Shown here in pieces: positions 40,625 to 51,061 of a DNA stretch of 64,000 nucleotides; the stretch's first letter is position 1, and the number at the start of each line of letters is the position of its first letter. This stretch comes from Bedellia somnulentella (lineage: Eukaryota; Arthropoda; Insecta; Lepidoptera; Bedelliidae), in the NCBI GenBank assembly GCA_963576735.1, contig OY755179.1, forward strand, positions 2,418,001 to 2,482,000, in the 5' to 3' direction. Both the position numbers and the translations under genes were made by a program. A model generated the notes under the pieces. That model was not told where the DNA came from. It did not search any database and was given only the letters and a program-made list of their open reading frames with translations.

Positions 40625-41330
40625 CCCCATATTTACACGATTAATTTTTTCATCGACCGACTTTATCAGACTCTTCATTAATAGTGTTTTTGAAAAAAAT
40701 AAGGGTTTTATCCATTTTCATCAAAATAAATGTCCATTTAATGAATTCCTGTGTAGTGTCGGCTTAGAATAACACTACCCCATTTCTTCCGGTGGGTGTA
40801 CGTAAGAGGCGACTAACGGTATTGGGGCTTTTAAGGGATTTTTGGGCGATGTGGTTGGATACCCATCACCAACAACCTTTATTTCACTATCTTTTCCCGA
40901 CGCAACTTCCAAATATGGCTGAGGAACTTCAAGTTCCTTAGCTCTGGCTACCCCTTCTTGGGATTTATAGCCGTGAGTATATGTATGTATGTATTTAATT
41001 GTTTGTCAATAGTATGGCTACTAGATATATACCATATCACAAATTTGACATCATTATTAATGTTTTTGTGGCGTAGCTGTATACCGGTTGGTTAAAACTA
41101 AATTTAAGGATGACCCAGGTTCGAATCCCGGGTGATTAATGTCTTTTTGAGACTTTTTTGCTTTTGTGTTAGGTTGGAATAATAGGATGCACTAATCCTT
41201 CTTTTTCACATTCAACTATGCGAATATGTATGAATAAAGATAATTGAAAGTATATTGTATGAATTTTGCGTATTCATTTGGTAGGTTTGAGAATATGTTT
41301 ATAGCTTTTGTTTTTTTAACTATTTTCTAT
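40625..41330. repeat. Tandem segmental duplication, unit 2 (interrupted by family A)
   Basis: Follows unit 1 without spacer. Its AAATGTCCATTT / AATTGTTTGTCAATAG junction is split by the family A copy, while unit 1 shows the uninterrupted site. Confidence 0.75.
40742..40992 (+). mobile_element. Family A retroposon with visible empty site
   Basis: Full-length, inserted into duplication unit 2. ATTTA occurs at 40737-40741 and 40993-40997, which is a short target-site duplication. It is the best-bounded family A copy in the window. Confidence 0.85.
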
Positions 41331-41870
41331 AAAATGGTTTGTTTCATGATTCGTGTGAACAATTAAAAAAGTTTTTGGAACTCATCCCCTAAGGGATTGA
41401 AATATAGTATACAGATTTTTGATCTATAAATATACTGTATTAGAAATTTGAAACTTGATCTGATTGACTGATATAACCACTACAAAAAGGAATTTATAAA
41501 ATTTATCCATCAATCAATCATGACTATATACTAACGGCTATAAATCCCAAAAAAAGGTAGCCACAGTTTCAGAGATAGTAATTCTCTATCCACTTTTGAA
41601 AGTTGAATGGGGAAAAGGTAGTCAAATGGGTCTCCAACTACATCGCCCAACAATCACTTGAAAATATTTCTTTCCTTTTTATTTTATTTATGGTTGTGAG
41701 TATATTATGTATGTTTAAACTTTTAATACTCGTACTTTACCTCTTCATTTCTTCATTTACATGAAAAATATTTGTGGAAGTATTGACGAAGTATGTTGGA
41801 GTTTCCTACTGATTCAACTAGATGGCGCTGTACATTGATTTATTGTATTTATGTTCAAGCGATAGAGGTA
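41331..41870 (-). repeat. Family H/A composite, diverged copy
   Basis: GTTTGTTTCATGATTCGTGT and TTGGAACTCATCCCCTAAGG match family H. 41518-41717 matches family A in reverse complement. The 60-codon frame at 41822 is not supported. Confidence 0.6.
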
Positions 41871-42420
41871 GAAGTTTTATCTATCTATATTACTACTGGA
41901 TAGTATTCATACTTACCGAAAATATTCTTATTTCTAAACATAGAAACTTGGTACAAAATGGTTTGTTTCATGATTTTTCTGAACAATTAAAAAGGATTTT
42001 GTGAAATAGCAAATGAAAGTTAATATAGAGATTTTTGTTATTTATTTATCTTAAAACATAATACATGGTGCGATTGAATTTATGAAATTCATCGATCCAT
42101 CATTAATGAGTATATATTAACGGGCATAAATCTCATAAAAGGGTAGCCATAGCTTCAGAGATAGTAATTCTTCATCCACTTTTGGAAATAGATAAGGGAA
42201 AAGATAGTTAAATAAGGGTTGTTAGTGATGGGTTACCAACTGCATCGCCCAACAATCACTTAAAAAGCCTCAATGTCCTTTATATTCTTTACAACGCCCG
42301 CGGGAATATAAATATAAAAAAACAGAAGTTGTGATAGTGTTTAGGTGTTTTGGATGTAAAGCGGATGCAAAAAATGTAGTCCACGCGGACGAAGTCGCGG
42401 GCAAAAAGCTAGTTAGTAAT
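41871..42420 (-). repeat. Family H repeat with embedded family A segment, copy 2
   Basis: Reverse complement of 19538-20040, from TTTCATGATTTTTCTGAACA to GACGAAGTCGCGGGCAAAAA. The 69-codon frame over it is not a gene. Confidence 0.65.
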
Positions 42421-42492
42421 AAATATGTTTTGTCCTCTGATTTTGTTTCTATACAAGTTAAATTGATGTTTGTATTCACTTAAATTAGACTG

Positions 42493-42884
42493 GTTGCACC
42501 CGCGATCATTTTATGTTGCACCCGCGATTGATTAAAAAACTAATAATTCATTGCCTATTTTCTTTTTGTTTAGAGTTTTTGTTTTATTTACTTTGTTACT
42601 TAAACAGCCTACAAAATACAAAGGCATAACATATTAAATGTATCACAATTAACAGATTTATGCGATTCCTGTCTATGATCTGGAAAGGTTGGGCCAAATA
42701 CGTTGCACCCGCGATGACACTTTGAACCTTCCTCCTAGCTTTTTAAATACTATTTGAAAATCTTTCTCAACTAATATAAAGGAAAAATATTAAAATGTAG
42801 CCTTTTAAAGACTCATTTCATTAAAAATGTTTTTTATTTAATTAAATCGAACTAAAACATGCGTCTAAATGTTGCACCCGCGAT
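42493..42884 (+). repeat. Cluster of four GTTGCACCCGCGAT motifs
   Basis: Exact 14-mers at 42493-42506, 42515-42528, 42702-42715 and 42871-42884, all in the same orientation, in AT-rich non-coding DNA. With 38420 and 38583 this makes six exact copies. Confidence 0.85.
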
Positions 42885-43428
42885 AATGGAATGACCCTGA
42901 ATTATTCTACTATCTTAGCATATTTGACTTTTATTTGACTCTATGTTTTGTTGTTCCCAACTGTTTTTAGGGTAGCGATAGATTGATAGCCCAGGCTCCA
43001 ATTTCACCACGACTACAATTGTCAGTGACATATGTCGAGCTACAATTGTCAAGCTAATTGTGACATATTACAATTTTATGAAATATTTTCTATAGAAATG
43101 CTTGCAAACTTGACAGGTATTTTGCTACAATTGTATGTATTACAATTGTGTTGTGAAACAGTAATTATTATTTTAGTCGACATATTTGTAGAATTGTCGT
43201 AGAATCTTGACATGAGATTGAGCACATGTCGAATTTGCGTGACAATTGTAGTATTTCGTGGTTGATACACGCGTATTTCAAAATGGCTCTCCATGCGAGT
43301 AGTAGTGACGCTAGTGATAGTAACAGTGATCTTGATGAATTTACAATTGTAGCACTTGTCGCGTTGGTGAAATTGGAGCGGAGGGTATTTATTGAGTACA
43401 ATGAGATTAAAATGTTATGGTGCGTACA
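42885..43428. repeat. Host repeat carrying the GCTCCAATTTCACC MITE
   Basis: 42895-42993 and 43380-43424 are the reverse complement of 32529-32660, which lacks the inserted 385 bp. Confidence 0.65.
42995..43379 (+). mobile_element. 385-bp MITE, likely deletion derivative of a Harbinger-type transposon
   Basis: TIRs GCTCCAATTTCACCA and its inverse at the right end. ACAATTGT-type palindromes recur inside. From about 43283 a frame MALHASSSDASDSNSDLDEF starts and runs off the right end. A short acidic/serine-rich N-terminus of this type occurs in Harbinger nucleases, so the MITE may retain the start of a transposase gene (inference). Confidence 0.65.
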
Positions 43429-43614
43429 GTTTGTTCACATTTATTTTACCTTTGACATTAATTTGTTTTTAAGTTATGTTAGCATTACTTGCTGTGAAGT
43501 AAGTCTAGTGCTCCGTGTTCTTTGCTTTTTTTACTATTTCGATAGTTATTATAAGGTATATCATGACGATACAGGTACAGGATGTCTACAGGTAAAATAA
43601 CTGTGAACGGACTG
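43427..43614. mobile_element. Tc1/mariner-like MITE, deleted copy (188 bp)
   Basis: TA flanks at 43425-43426 and 43615-43616. TIRs CAGTTTGTTCACATTTATTT and the inverse match 32095-32526. It sits at the same host-repeat position as that copy. Confidence 0.75.
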
Positions 43615-43616
43615 TA

Positions 43617-44290
43617 CCTATATATATGGGCATTTTTCAAAAGTTTTGAGCAGGCGAAAACAGCATGTCCTCTGACTTTACACCGTAATATTTACATTTT
43701 AAGTCATTTATATCAAATATGTGATATATCAAATGAAAGGAAATTTAAACACAAGTAAATGCACAATATAAAAAATACATGAAAAGGTAACGAAATATGA
43801 GTAATTAAAAAAAATATGACGACATACCCCCCTATTTTTCGATGTCTCACGCAACTTTGCACGTCATATCTCAGAATTTATGTATGCAAAAGTCACCGAA
43901 AAACAGGTAATTCTTCTTAAAAATGGCTTTGTCATGCTTTCTAATAAACGTTTTTATAGGGTTTTCAAAGAAAAACATTGAAATAATTAAGAAAAACTGT
44001 TGTCCACGAATTCGGGTATACCGGAATTTCCATCAAGTAACGGTAGGTTTTACCGTCTTAAAAAATAAATTTTACCAAATCTAAAACGTTTTTTAGGTCT
44101 AGCAACCCACTTTTAACAGAATGAAATCGTGACTTCCGGTGTTCTAGGAGTCTATGTTTTGTTGAAACCGTTTTCCAGTTGCGACCTGAGCTTGGACCAA
44201 AATTTTGCTCCCGTAAGTACGATTTTTTGTGTAAAGATATTATTGTTTCCACACGAACACGTTCTTATTACCGTTCGAACGAAGTATTTA
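43617..44290. other. AT-rich non-coding stretch
   Basis: No ORF with domains, no TIRs found. Antisense frames near 44150 are short and unsupported. Confidence 0.3.
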
Positions 44291-44378
44291 GGTAATTTAA
44301 TGTTTTTTGACATGAATTCCTCATTGTGGGGATTATTACTCATAAATAAAAGATGTTATTAAAGGAAAGAAAAATTTC

Positions 44379-44451
44379 GACACTGGCGGGGTTCGAACCC
44401 GCGACCTTCGGGTATACGCCCCCGTCGCTCTGCCAACTGAGCTACAGTGTC
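44379..44451 (-). tRNA. tRNA-like unit 1 (identity unclear)
   Basis: 73 nt: acceptor GACACTG/CAGTGTC pairs fully, D arm GCTC..GAGC, T arm GCGGG-TTCGAAC-CCCGC. The anticodon arm is abnormal: CGGG/CCCG with an eight-base loop GGCGTATA and no U33-N3-R37 pattern, so no anticodon is assigned. A TTTTT run lies just downstream on the RNA strand. It is probably a tRNA-derived element and not a working tRNA. Confidence 0.5.
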
Positions 44452-44692
44452 AGTTGGCATCCAGCGCGAAATTTCTCTATCCTTTGTTTATTTTTTACAC
44501 GTTCAAGTAGTGTTTGCGTTTCTACCTCCGAATTTTAACTAATTCGGACGGCCACTTGTCTACCTTTTCAGATAGAATGCAAATGTTGGAAACGCCTAAC
44601 TATCACATAATTTAATGTTTTTTGACATGAATTCCTCATGTGGGGATTATTACTCATAAATAAAAGATGTTATTAAAGGAAAGAAAAATTTC

Positions 44693-44746
44693 GACACTGG
44701 CGGGGTTCGAACCCGCGACCTTCGGGTATACGCCCCCCGTCGCTTC
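44693..44746 (-). pseudogene. tRNA-like unit 2, truncated
   Basis: Only the 3' half of the tRNA-like core remains (GACACTGG to GTCGCTT on the plus strand). The acceptor 5' strand and D arm are lost. Confidence 0.7.
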
Positions 44747-44847
44747 CGTCCGAATTAGTTAAAATTTCAGAGGTAGGAAACGCAAACACTACTTGAACGT
44801 GTAAAAAATAAACAAAGGATAGAGAAATTTCGCGCTGGATGCCAACT

Positions 44848-44920
44848 GACACTGTAGCTCAGTTGGCAGAGCGACGGGGGCGTATACCCGAAGGTCGCGT
44901 GTTCGAACCCCGCCAGTGTC
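44848..44920 (+). tRNA. tRNA-like unit 3 (one T-arm mutation)
   Basis: Same 73-nt core as unit 1, with GCGTG in place of GCGGG, which breaks one T-stem pair. TTTTT follows at once. Confidence 0.45.
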
Positions 44921-45162
44921 GAAATTTTTCTTTCCTTTAATAACATCTTTTATTTATGAGTAATAATCCCCACATGAGGAATTCAATGTCAAAAACATTA
45001 AATTATGTGATAGTTAGGCGTTTCCAAAATTTGCATTCTATCTGAAAAGGTAGACAAGTGGCCGTCCGAATTAGTTAAAATTCGGAGGTAGGAAACGCAA
45101 ACACTACTTGAACGTATAAAAAATAAACAAAGGATAGAGAAATTTCGCGCTGGATGCCAACT

Positions 45163-45235
45163 GACACTGTAGCTCAGTTGGCAGAGCGACGGGGGCGTAT
45201 ACCCGAAGGTCGCGGGTTCGAACCCCGCCAGTGTC
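45163..45235 (+). tRNA. tRNA-like unit 4
   Basis: Identical core to unit 1, opposite orientation, T-run GAAATTTTTC downstream. Same abnormal anticodon arm. Confidence 0.5.
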
Positions 45236-45285
45236 GAAATTTTTCTTTCCTTTAATAACATCTTTTATTTATGAGAAGTATTTAG

Positions 45286-46265
45286 GTATCATTTCAAAGA
45301 ATGGAAATGATCGAATATATTGTATTTTGATGTATTTTAAGGTTTTAATTTTTAAAAATGGACTTTCGTAACGTCATGATCATAACGTTATATACAGGCG
45401 GAATGATTTTCATTACTCACTGGAACCATAAAGCCGCGATCTCATTGCTATAGTTATCGTTTACTACGAATTTGCATTATATGAATATAATATCTGGTTC
45501 GGCTTGTTTAGTGTTATTTAAAGTAGTTCTGAAGAAGAAGAAGAAAATGAGCAGGGTACCTACCTCATTTTCTTTTCAGATCTACCTTCTGCTTTGTTTT
45601 ATGATTTCAACTATTCTTAAAATGCAAGTTTCTCTAAGAAGTATGGAATTGTTCTAAATATTGTAAATTTTTGGACTAGTTTTGATTTAAAACTCCTCAC
45701 AAATAGACGATGGCTACAGAAAGTAACACTTTACTAGCAAGCAGGTGTCATAACTGCAACTTACAACTTTTAATAGGTACGGACTGTTGCAAAGTATTTT
45801 GTTGTACTGGAAGCAGAAAGTAATGATTCTCATATAACGTTACAATTTTTTCAGGTGTGCAACTTTTCATCATTTAGCATTACAACCATTGTCCATTGTA
45901 CATTGTACGTTGTGATAACGAAATTCTCTATAGTCTAGGCACGTAATTTTACCTACATACTTTTGAAGTCCGAAACTTAGTTTTTTCAACTTTTGGTAGG
46001 ACAGGGTATTTATTTATTATATAATTGTATCCTTATTGATGTTGCTGTACTTTTTGTATTTTGTAGTTTATGATAGGCGCAATACATAGCTTTGTGAACG
46101 CAGCCTTATATTCCAATTACTAACAAGACATTTCCCTGTCGTAACTATCGTGCTGTGAGTTAATTAAGAAAATACCATTTATTTTTGTATTTTTATAAGA
46201 TTATGTCTGATATTAAAGCTTGATAATGCTTATTAATATATTTTCTATCGTTTGTTCCAAGAGCT
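45286..46265. other. Unassigned stretch left of the LINE 3' end
   Basis: AT-rich, no supported ORF. AAGAAGAAGAAGAAAATGAGC at about 45530 is a short GAA run. The 61-codon frame at 45472 lacks motifs. Confidence 0.3.
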
Positions 46266-46585
46266 AGTTGTTAAATATTCATATTCATATTTATTTATTG
46301 CTTCATGTGGTATACATAGTTGGTACAATTTATAGAAGTAGCCGTAACATGAGCCCTGCAAGGGCACTGCAATGTCTTAAAATAATTAACAAAAGAACAT
46401 TTAAATTTAAACATTAGATAACAAAGATTAGCTTAAATAACTAGGTGTCTTAATAATAATATATATTTTTTGTTATATGTATTGCGTTAATTATATGTGT
46501 GTGTGTGACTAGGTAGTTATATGTGAGGTAGGTTGTTTGGAGTAATTATGTGTGTGTTTATAGAATGTCAGTTAACTTACGGATA

Positions 46586-49427
46586 TCAGTCTTGTAGAAA
46601 ATCATTAACAGAGTAAAAGCATTTTTGAACGAGGTACAGCTTTAACTGTCGTATTTTTGATGTTTTACTAGTGGCCGTAACTATTTTATTAGCATCTATT
46701 TTGTTATATATCTGAACGCACATAGCGAAGGGACCAGAGTGAACTAGTTGTAGGGTAGAGGTGGGATTTGCTAATCTATGTTTAGGTCTTAGGTTTGGTG
46801 GACGCGAATAATTTGGGAAAAGCTCTAGGTGGTTTGTGACAAATTTATATACTTCAAGGATATATATACATGGTAAGGTGAGAATGTGGTATGCAATAAA
46901 GTAATTCCTGCAACTTTGCATTGTGTCGATATTCGCTAGTATTCTAATGCAACGTTTTTGGAGGATGAATAGCTTACTGAAGTCCGTACTGTTACCCCAG
47001 AGCACTATCCCATACTGTAACCTAGAGTGTGCATAAGCATAGTATGCGCTAAGGGAAGCTTTTAAGTCGGTGGTTTTTTTCAGTTCTAAGAGAGCATAGG
47101 AAAAACTGGAAAGTTTTGAAGCTGTGCTGTTTATATGACTTTTCCAGTTTAGATGACTGTCTATATTGATTCCTAGTAGCGAAAAAGTGTCTACGGTTTT
47201 GATCTCAGTGTTTTTATATGTGTAGTTAATATTCAAAGGTGTTTTTTGATAGGGTCGGAACTGCATTAATTTAGTCTTTGTAAAGTTGATGTCTAGGTTG
47301 TGGTCGTGTAGCCATGATAAAATGTTGTCGAATGTTTGGTCTAGAGTGCGAGTAAGGTTTGTCAAGTTTTTGCAGGGGATTACTAGCGATGTGTCGTCTG
47401 CAAAAAGTGAACATGGGGTATCTATTATTTTTGGGAGGTCATTAATATAAATTAAAAACAGGATACAGCTTATGTTGGAGCCTTGTGGAATAGAACTTGT
47501 TAGTTTTGCTGTTTCAGATTTTACCATACATAACCTGCCAGTTGCTTGGTCATAATTTTCAATTTCGACATATTGTGATCTGTTGGTAAGGAATGACTCG
47601 AACCAAGCGAGTGGAGTACCTCTAACGCCTATCCCTGATAGCTTGTCCAGAAGAATATTGTGAAGAACCCTATCGTATGCTTTGCTCATGTCAACGAGGA
47701 TGCCAATAGCGTATTTCCTATCATTGATTATAGTTATAATTTCTCGGATGTATTTAAATACAGCTAAGGTTGTAGAGTGATTTTTCCTGAATCCATTTTG
47801 ATTATCGTTAAGTATTTTGAACTGTTCGCAGTAACTGTAAAGGCGTTTGTTGATTGCTGTTTCAAAAATTTTTGAAAACGATGATAAATTTACTATAGGG
47901 CGATAGTTGTTGAAATTGTTTTTTTCGTTCTTTTTGTGAAGTGGTTTGGTAACAGCTAGTTTCAGTGATTCTGGAAACTCTCCTTCACTAAAAGATTGGT
48001 TTATCAGAAATGTAAGTGGGAAAACTAACTCTTTGGCGCATTTCTTAATTAGAACGGGAGGCACTTCATCGTACCCACTGCTTAATTTATTTTTAAGATT
48101 AGACATGATCCGAAGAGTTTCATGCGGATCTACGGGAGTAAGGTAGAAGGATTGGTTTGCTGGGTTAGCAACCGGTCTACCCGGAGGTGACTGGCCTATG
48201 TTGGCCCCTACTGATAAGAAATGATTGTTAAAAGCGTTTGCTATTGTGGTAGGGTTGCTTACCATTTCATTATTTATCTTTAGTTTTATGTTGTTAAAGT
48301 TCTTTTTCGTTTGTTTATGAGTCCGATCTTTTACTATTGTCCACATTGTTTTTATGATATTATTAGATTTTGCAATTTTCCTAGTGTAATTTAGTTTTTT
48401 AGATTTTTTGATTATGTTTTTTAGTAATTTCTCGTATTGTTTATAGTGTTCGTGTAGTAATGTACTGTCTGTTTGTTCTATTAGTAGTTTCAGTAAGCGT
48501 TTGTTTTTGCATGACGTTTTTATGCCATTAGTCAGCCATGTTTTTTTAAATTTCGTTTTGATGTATATAATTGTTTTCGGTATATGTTGATCTAAAAGCT
48601 TTAGAATTGTGGAAAGAAAGTTATCATAATTTACGTTTATGTTTTCTGTTGGGTTTAAAGTCCAGTTAACATTTTCTAACTCACTTCGAAATTTTTCTAA
48701 ATTTTTTACACTAAATAATCTTCTTTCTACTGTCCATTTCTCTCTATTTGTTTGGTATTTTATGGGTGATTTCATTATAATGCCCCTGTGGTCAGATAGT
48801 CCATATTCTTTGGTCGATATTGATATGTTAAGGCTGGAAAAGTTTGTAAATACAAGGTCAAGGCAGGTAGACGAGGTCGCTGTTATTCTGGTTGGTTCAG
48901 ATACGTGCTGGTGAAAGTTAAAGCCTAGGAACTGTTGAAGTAGTGTTGTTGCGTTAGCTGATTGTTTTAAGATGTCAATGTTGAAATCTCCGCCTATAAT
49001 CACTTTTTTTTTGTTATATTTAACAGTCAAAATTGTAAGAAGTTTGTTAAAATGTGCTATTGTGTCTGTAAAGTTGTATTTATTTGGACAGTAGATAATA
49101 ACTATTATCAGATTATGTTGGCATATTTCGATAGCACTTACCTCGAATATAAGCTCTATGGATAACTCTTTTATTTCGCTAAGTTCTTTGGACTCGAGAT
49201 CTTGTTCTTTTTTTAAAAGTATTGCAACACCCCCACCAGAGTGTAGTTCACGGTGGTAGGCGCTAGCCAGATTATAACCCTTGATGTGTAACAAATTCGA
49301 ATTATGTTTTTTTACCCATGTTTCTGTTAAGCATATGATTTCAATATTTTTTTCTATATCTGTGTTTGATTCTATAATGTCTTGTTTATTGTTAATACTT
49401 CGTATGTTTTGGAAAAGAATGGTTATG
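46586..49427 (-). CDS. LINE ORF2: APE endonuclease and reverse transcriptase
   Basis: Makes the element nick its target and reverse-transcribe its RNA. From the TTG at 49294 the frame gives 902 residues, but it stays open upstream, and the endonuclease needs that part: LFQNIRSINNK and EIICLTETWV lie there. Then GGDFNID (about residue 100), SDHRG (about 167), RT from about 400 with a conserved INDLP and the catalytic FADD at D633/D634, and a C-terminal domain to LQD. No internal stop. No ATG begins the frame near ORF1; it overlaps the ORF1 end in another phase, so translation may depend on frameshift or reinitiation. All catalytic motifs I can judge are intact, so activity is possible. Confidence 0.9.
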
Positions 49428-50882
49428 TTAGTGACGAAAGTTATGAGTGTTTTTATCCCCTGGTTTACCTTTGTTACTTTCTTGTGAAAATTTTGTTCCT
49501 AGGGTGTGTAGTTGTGGTAAATGTTGAGAACCAGTTGCATGTTGTGATAAATGTTGAGAACCACTTGCATGTGGTTGTTGTTGCGGTTTGAATATGCGAG
49601 ATTCGTTGTGTTGTATGCCTAGCGTATGCTGTGGTGGTAATTTCTGTGTTGATACATATCGTTGATGCGGTGAGTCGTTTATGCCTGTTGTTGATTGTTT
49701 TTGTTGTACGCATTGTGAGCCGGACATGTCTTGTTGTTGTTGTGGTGGGCTTTGGACAGTTTGCTGTTGTACGTGTTGTTGTAAGCCTGATGTATCTATT
49801 TGTTGTGGTGGTTTTACTGTGTGTTGTGTGCCTAGTAATGGGTAATTGTTTTCTTTCACTTCGTGTGTTTCCCCTGTTGGGCGGGTATAACCTTGTTGTT
49901 TGTGATCTTCGTATATGATTCCGTTGATGTACAGTCTATTGTTAATTATATTGGCTCGTTGTCCGTGCTGCCGTGCTTCTATGAGTATACTTGTTATTTG
50001 TTTTCTGTATTGGCGGGCATCTTCGTCTAGATATTCAGAGATAGATATTCTTGTATTTTTGAAGCGGTGCCGGTTTTGTGTAACAAGGCGGGTCATCTTT
50101 TTACTCAAGAGTTCAACCATGATGGGGCCGTTTCTACCGAGCCTTCGTGTGTCTTCAATGTACCCTTCAATGTTGATATTAAGTATGTCTAATATAATCT
50201 GTATGACGACGTTGTGTAATTCGTCTTCGTTTTCCCATGGATTTCTTTTTATTCCGTATATTACGAATCTCTTTTCGTTACATACGTCAGAAGCTGGATT
50301 TTTCAGAGTGCTTGTCGGAATCGCGGTTTTGTTAACATAATCTTGCATCTTGGTAAGTTCGGTCTTTAGATTCTGGTTTTCTTGTTTTAGTTGTTTAATA
50401 TTTTCTTGTAAAACAGAGATTTCATTGCAAAGTGACTTTTTATTGGGGTTTAGAGAGTCAGTATTGGCCGTAGTAAGTAATTTTATACTTGAAACTATGT
50501 CTTCTTTTATTTGTTGTATCTCGTTTTTTAGCTGTTCGGTCATGTTGTTGTTCAACTCCAGAATAATAGACTTTTTCATGCAGTCTAGTTTTTTGTCGAG
50601 TAAGTGATCCGAATGCTGCGTGTCTCCCAAGAGGCTAATGTCCAATTCAGTGTCAGTTGTTGTATAAATTTTCCTAATTGGTGTATTGTCGTTTCGTATT
50701 GGTCTTTTTGTGACATTCTGACAGTCGGGACACTGCCAGGATATTTCATAGATATGAGGTTTAGTTTTAAACTCCTTACTAGGTATATTCAAACATTCGT
50801 AGTGATACGCTGCTTTGCAGCATGAACAGTTAAGGCGATCGGCTATATTTACATGTTTGAAACAGGCTGCGCAGTTGTTCAT
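49428..50882 (-). CDS. LINE ORF1: PHD-type zinc finger, coiled coil, Gln/His-rich tail
   Basis: RNA-binding partner of ORF2. The start ATG gives MNNCAACF. Residues about 4-55 hold a C-x2-C..C-x-C-C..H-x2-C..C-x2-C pattern (PHD-like). About 85-190 is heptad-rich and charged (coiled coil, likely multimerising). About 205-300 has an RRM-like or esterase-unrelated globular part (KRFVIYGIKRNPWENEDE), followed by a Gln-, His- and Thr-rich low-complexity tail. It ends 484 codons later, overlapping the open ORF2 frame. Frames on the plus strand here (66-141 codons) are antisense shadows. Confidence 0.88.
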   Translation of the reverse strand: MNNCAACFKHVNIADRLNCSCCKAAYHYECLNIPSKEFKTKPHIYEISWQCPDCQNVTKRPIRNDNTPIRKIYTTTDTELDISLLGDTQHSDHLLDKKLDCMKKSIILELNNNMTEQLKNEIQQIKEDIVSSIKLLTTANTDSLNPNKKSLCNEISVLQENIKQLKQENQNLKTELTKMQDYVNKTAIPTSTLKNPASDVCNEKRFVIYGIKRNPWENEDELHNVVIQIILDILNINIEGYIEDTRRLGRNGPIMVELLSKKMTRLVTQNRHRFKNTRISISEYLDEDARQYRKQITSILIEARQHGQRANIINNRLYINGIIYEDHKQQGYTRPTGETHEVKENNYPLLGTQHTVKPPQQIDTSGLQQHVQQQTVQSPPQQQQDMSGSQCVQQKQSTTGINDSPHQRYVSTQKLPPQHTLGIQHNESRIFKPQQQPHASGSQHLSQHATGSQHLPQLHTLGTKFSQESNKGKPGDKNTHNFRH

Positions 50883-51061
50883 TTTGGTACTTCGAGTGAC
50901 CTCTGTCGGCCAAGAGTTGAACTATTTCAATATTTCAATCAATAATTTTTCAGTTGCGTTGCGCTTGGTTTTGTGGTTGTCAGTGTTACTGGTAGTTTCA
51001 GGATTTTTTCATAGATGGTGTTAGTCGTAAATTTCTAAAAAAGACCTTCTGGAATGTTCTA

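Larger units (their letters stand above)
44290..45285. repeat. Inverted cluster of four tRNA-like units (family T)
   Basis: Units 1 and 2 point left, units 3 and 4 right. Each full unit carries upstream body (AGGTAGACAAGTGGCCGTCC, CGTATAAAAAATAAACAAAG), a tRNA-like core and a 3' part (CTTTCCTTTAATAACATC, ATAATCCCCACATGAGGAAT). Unit 2 is cut in the middle of the tRNA core and joins unit 3 body. A core-less relative is at 57326-57470. Confidence 0.85.
46266..51035 (-). mobile_element. Near-complete two-ORF non-LTR retrotransposon (CR1/Jockey-type)
   Basis: Minus-strand LINE with 5' UTR (to about 51035), ORF1, ORF2 and a 3' UTR ending near 46266 in repeated TATGAA units (GAATATGAATATT), a tandem-type tail. 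Both ORFs are free of stops. An N-terminal PHD-like zinc finger in ORF1 and an APE-type endonuclease plus RT in ORF2 fit the CR1/Jockey group. The exact 5' end and a target-site duplication were not resolved. Confidence 0.88.

Noticed and set aside
44379..45235. Firm tRNA gene calls with an anticodon
   Set aside because: The anticodon loop has eight bases and no acceptable anticodon context, so identity is left open and the units are called tRNA-like.
47946..50825. Many plus-strand frames of 66-141 codons opposite the LINE
   Set aside because: Antisense shadows of the two long minus-strand LINE ORFs.
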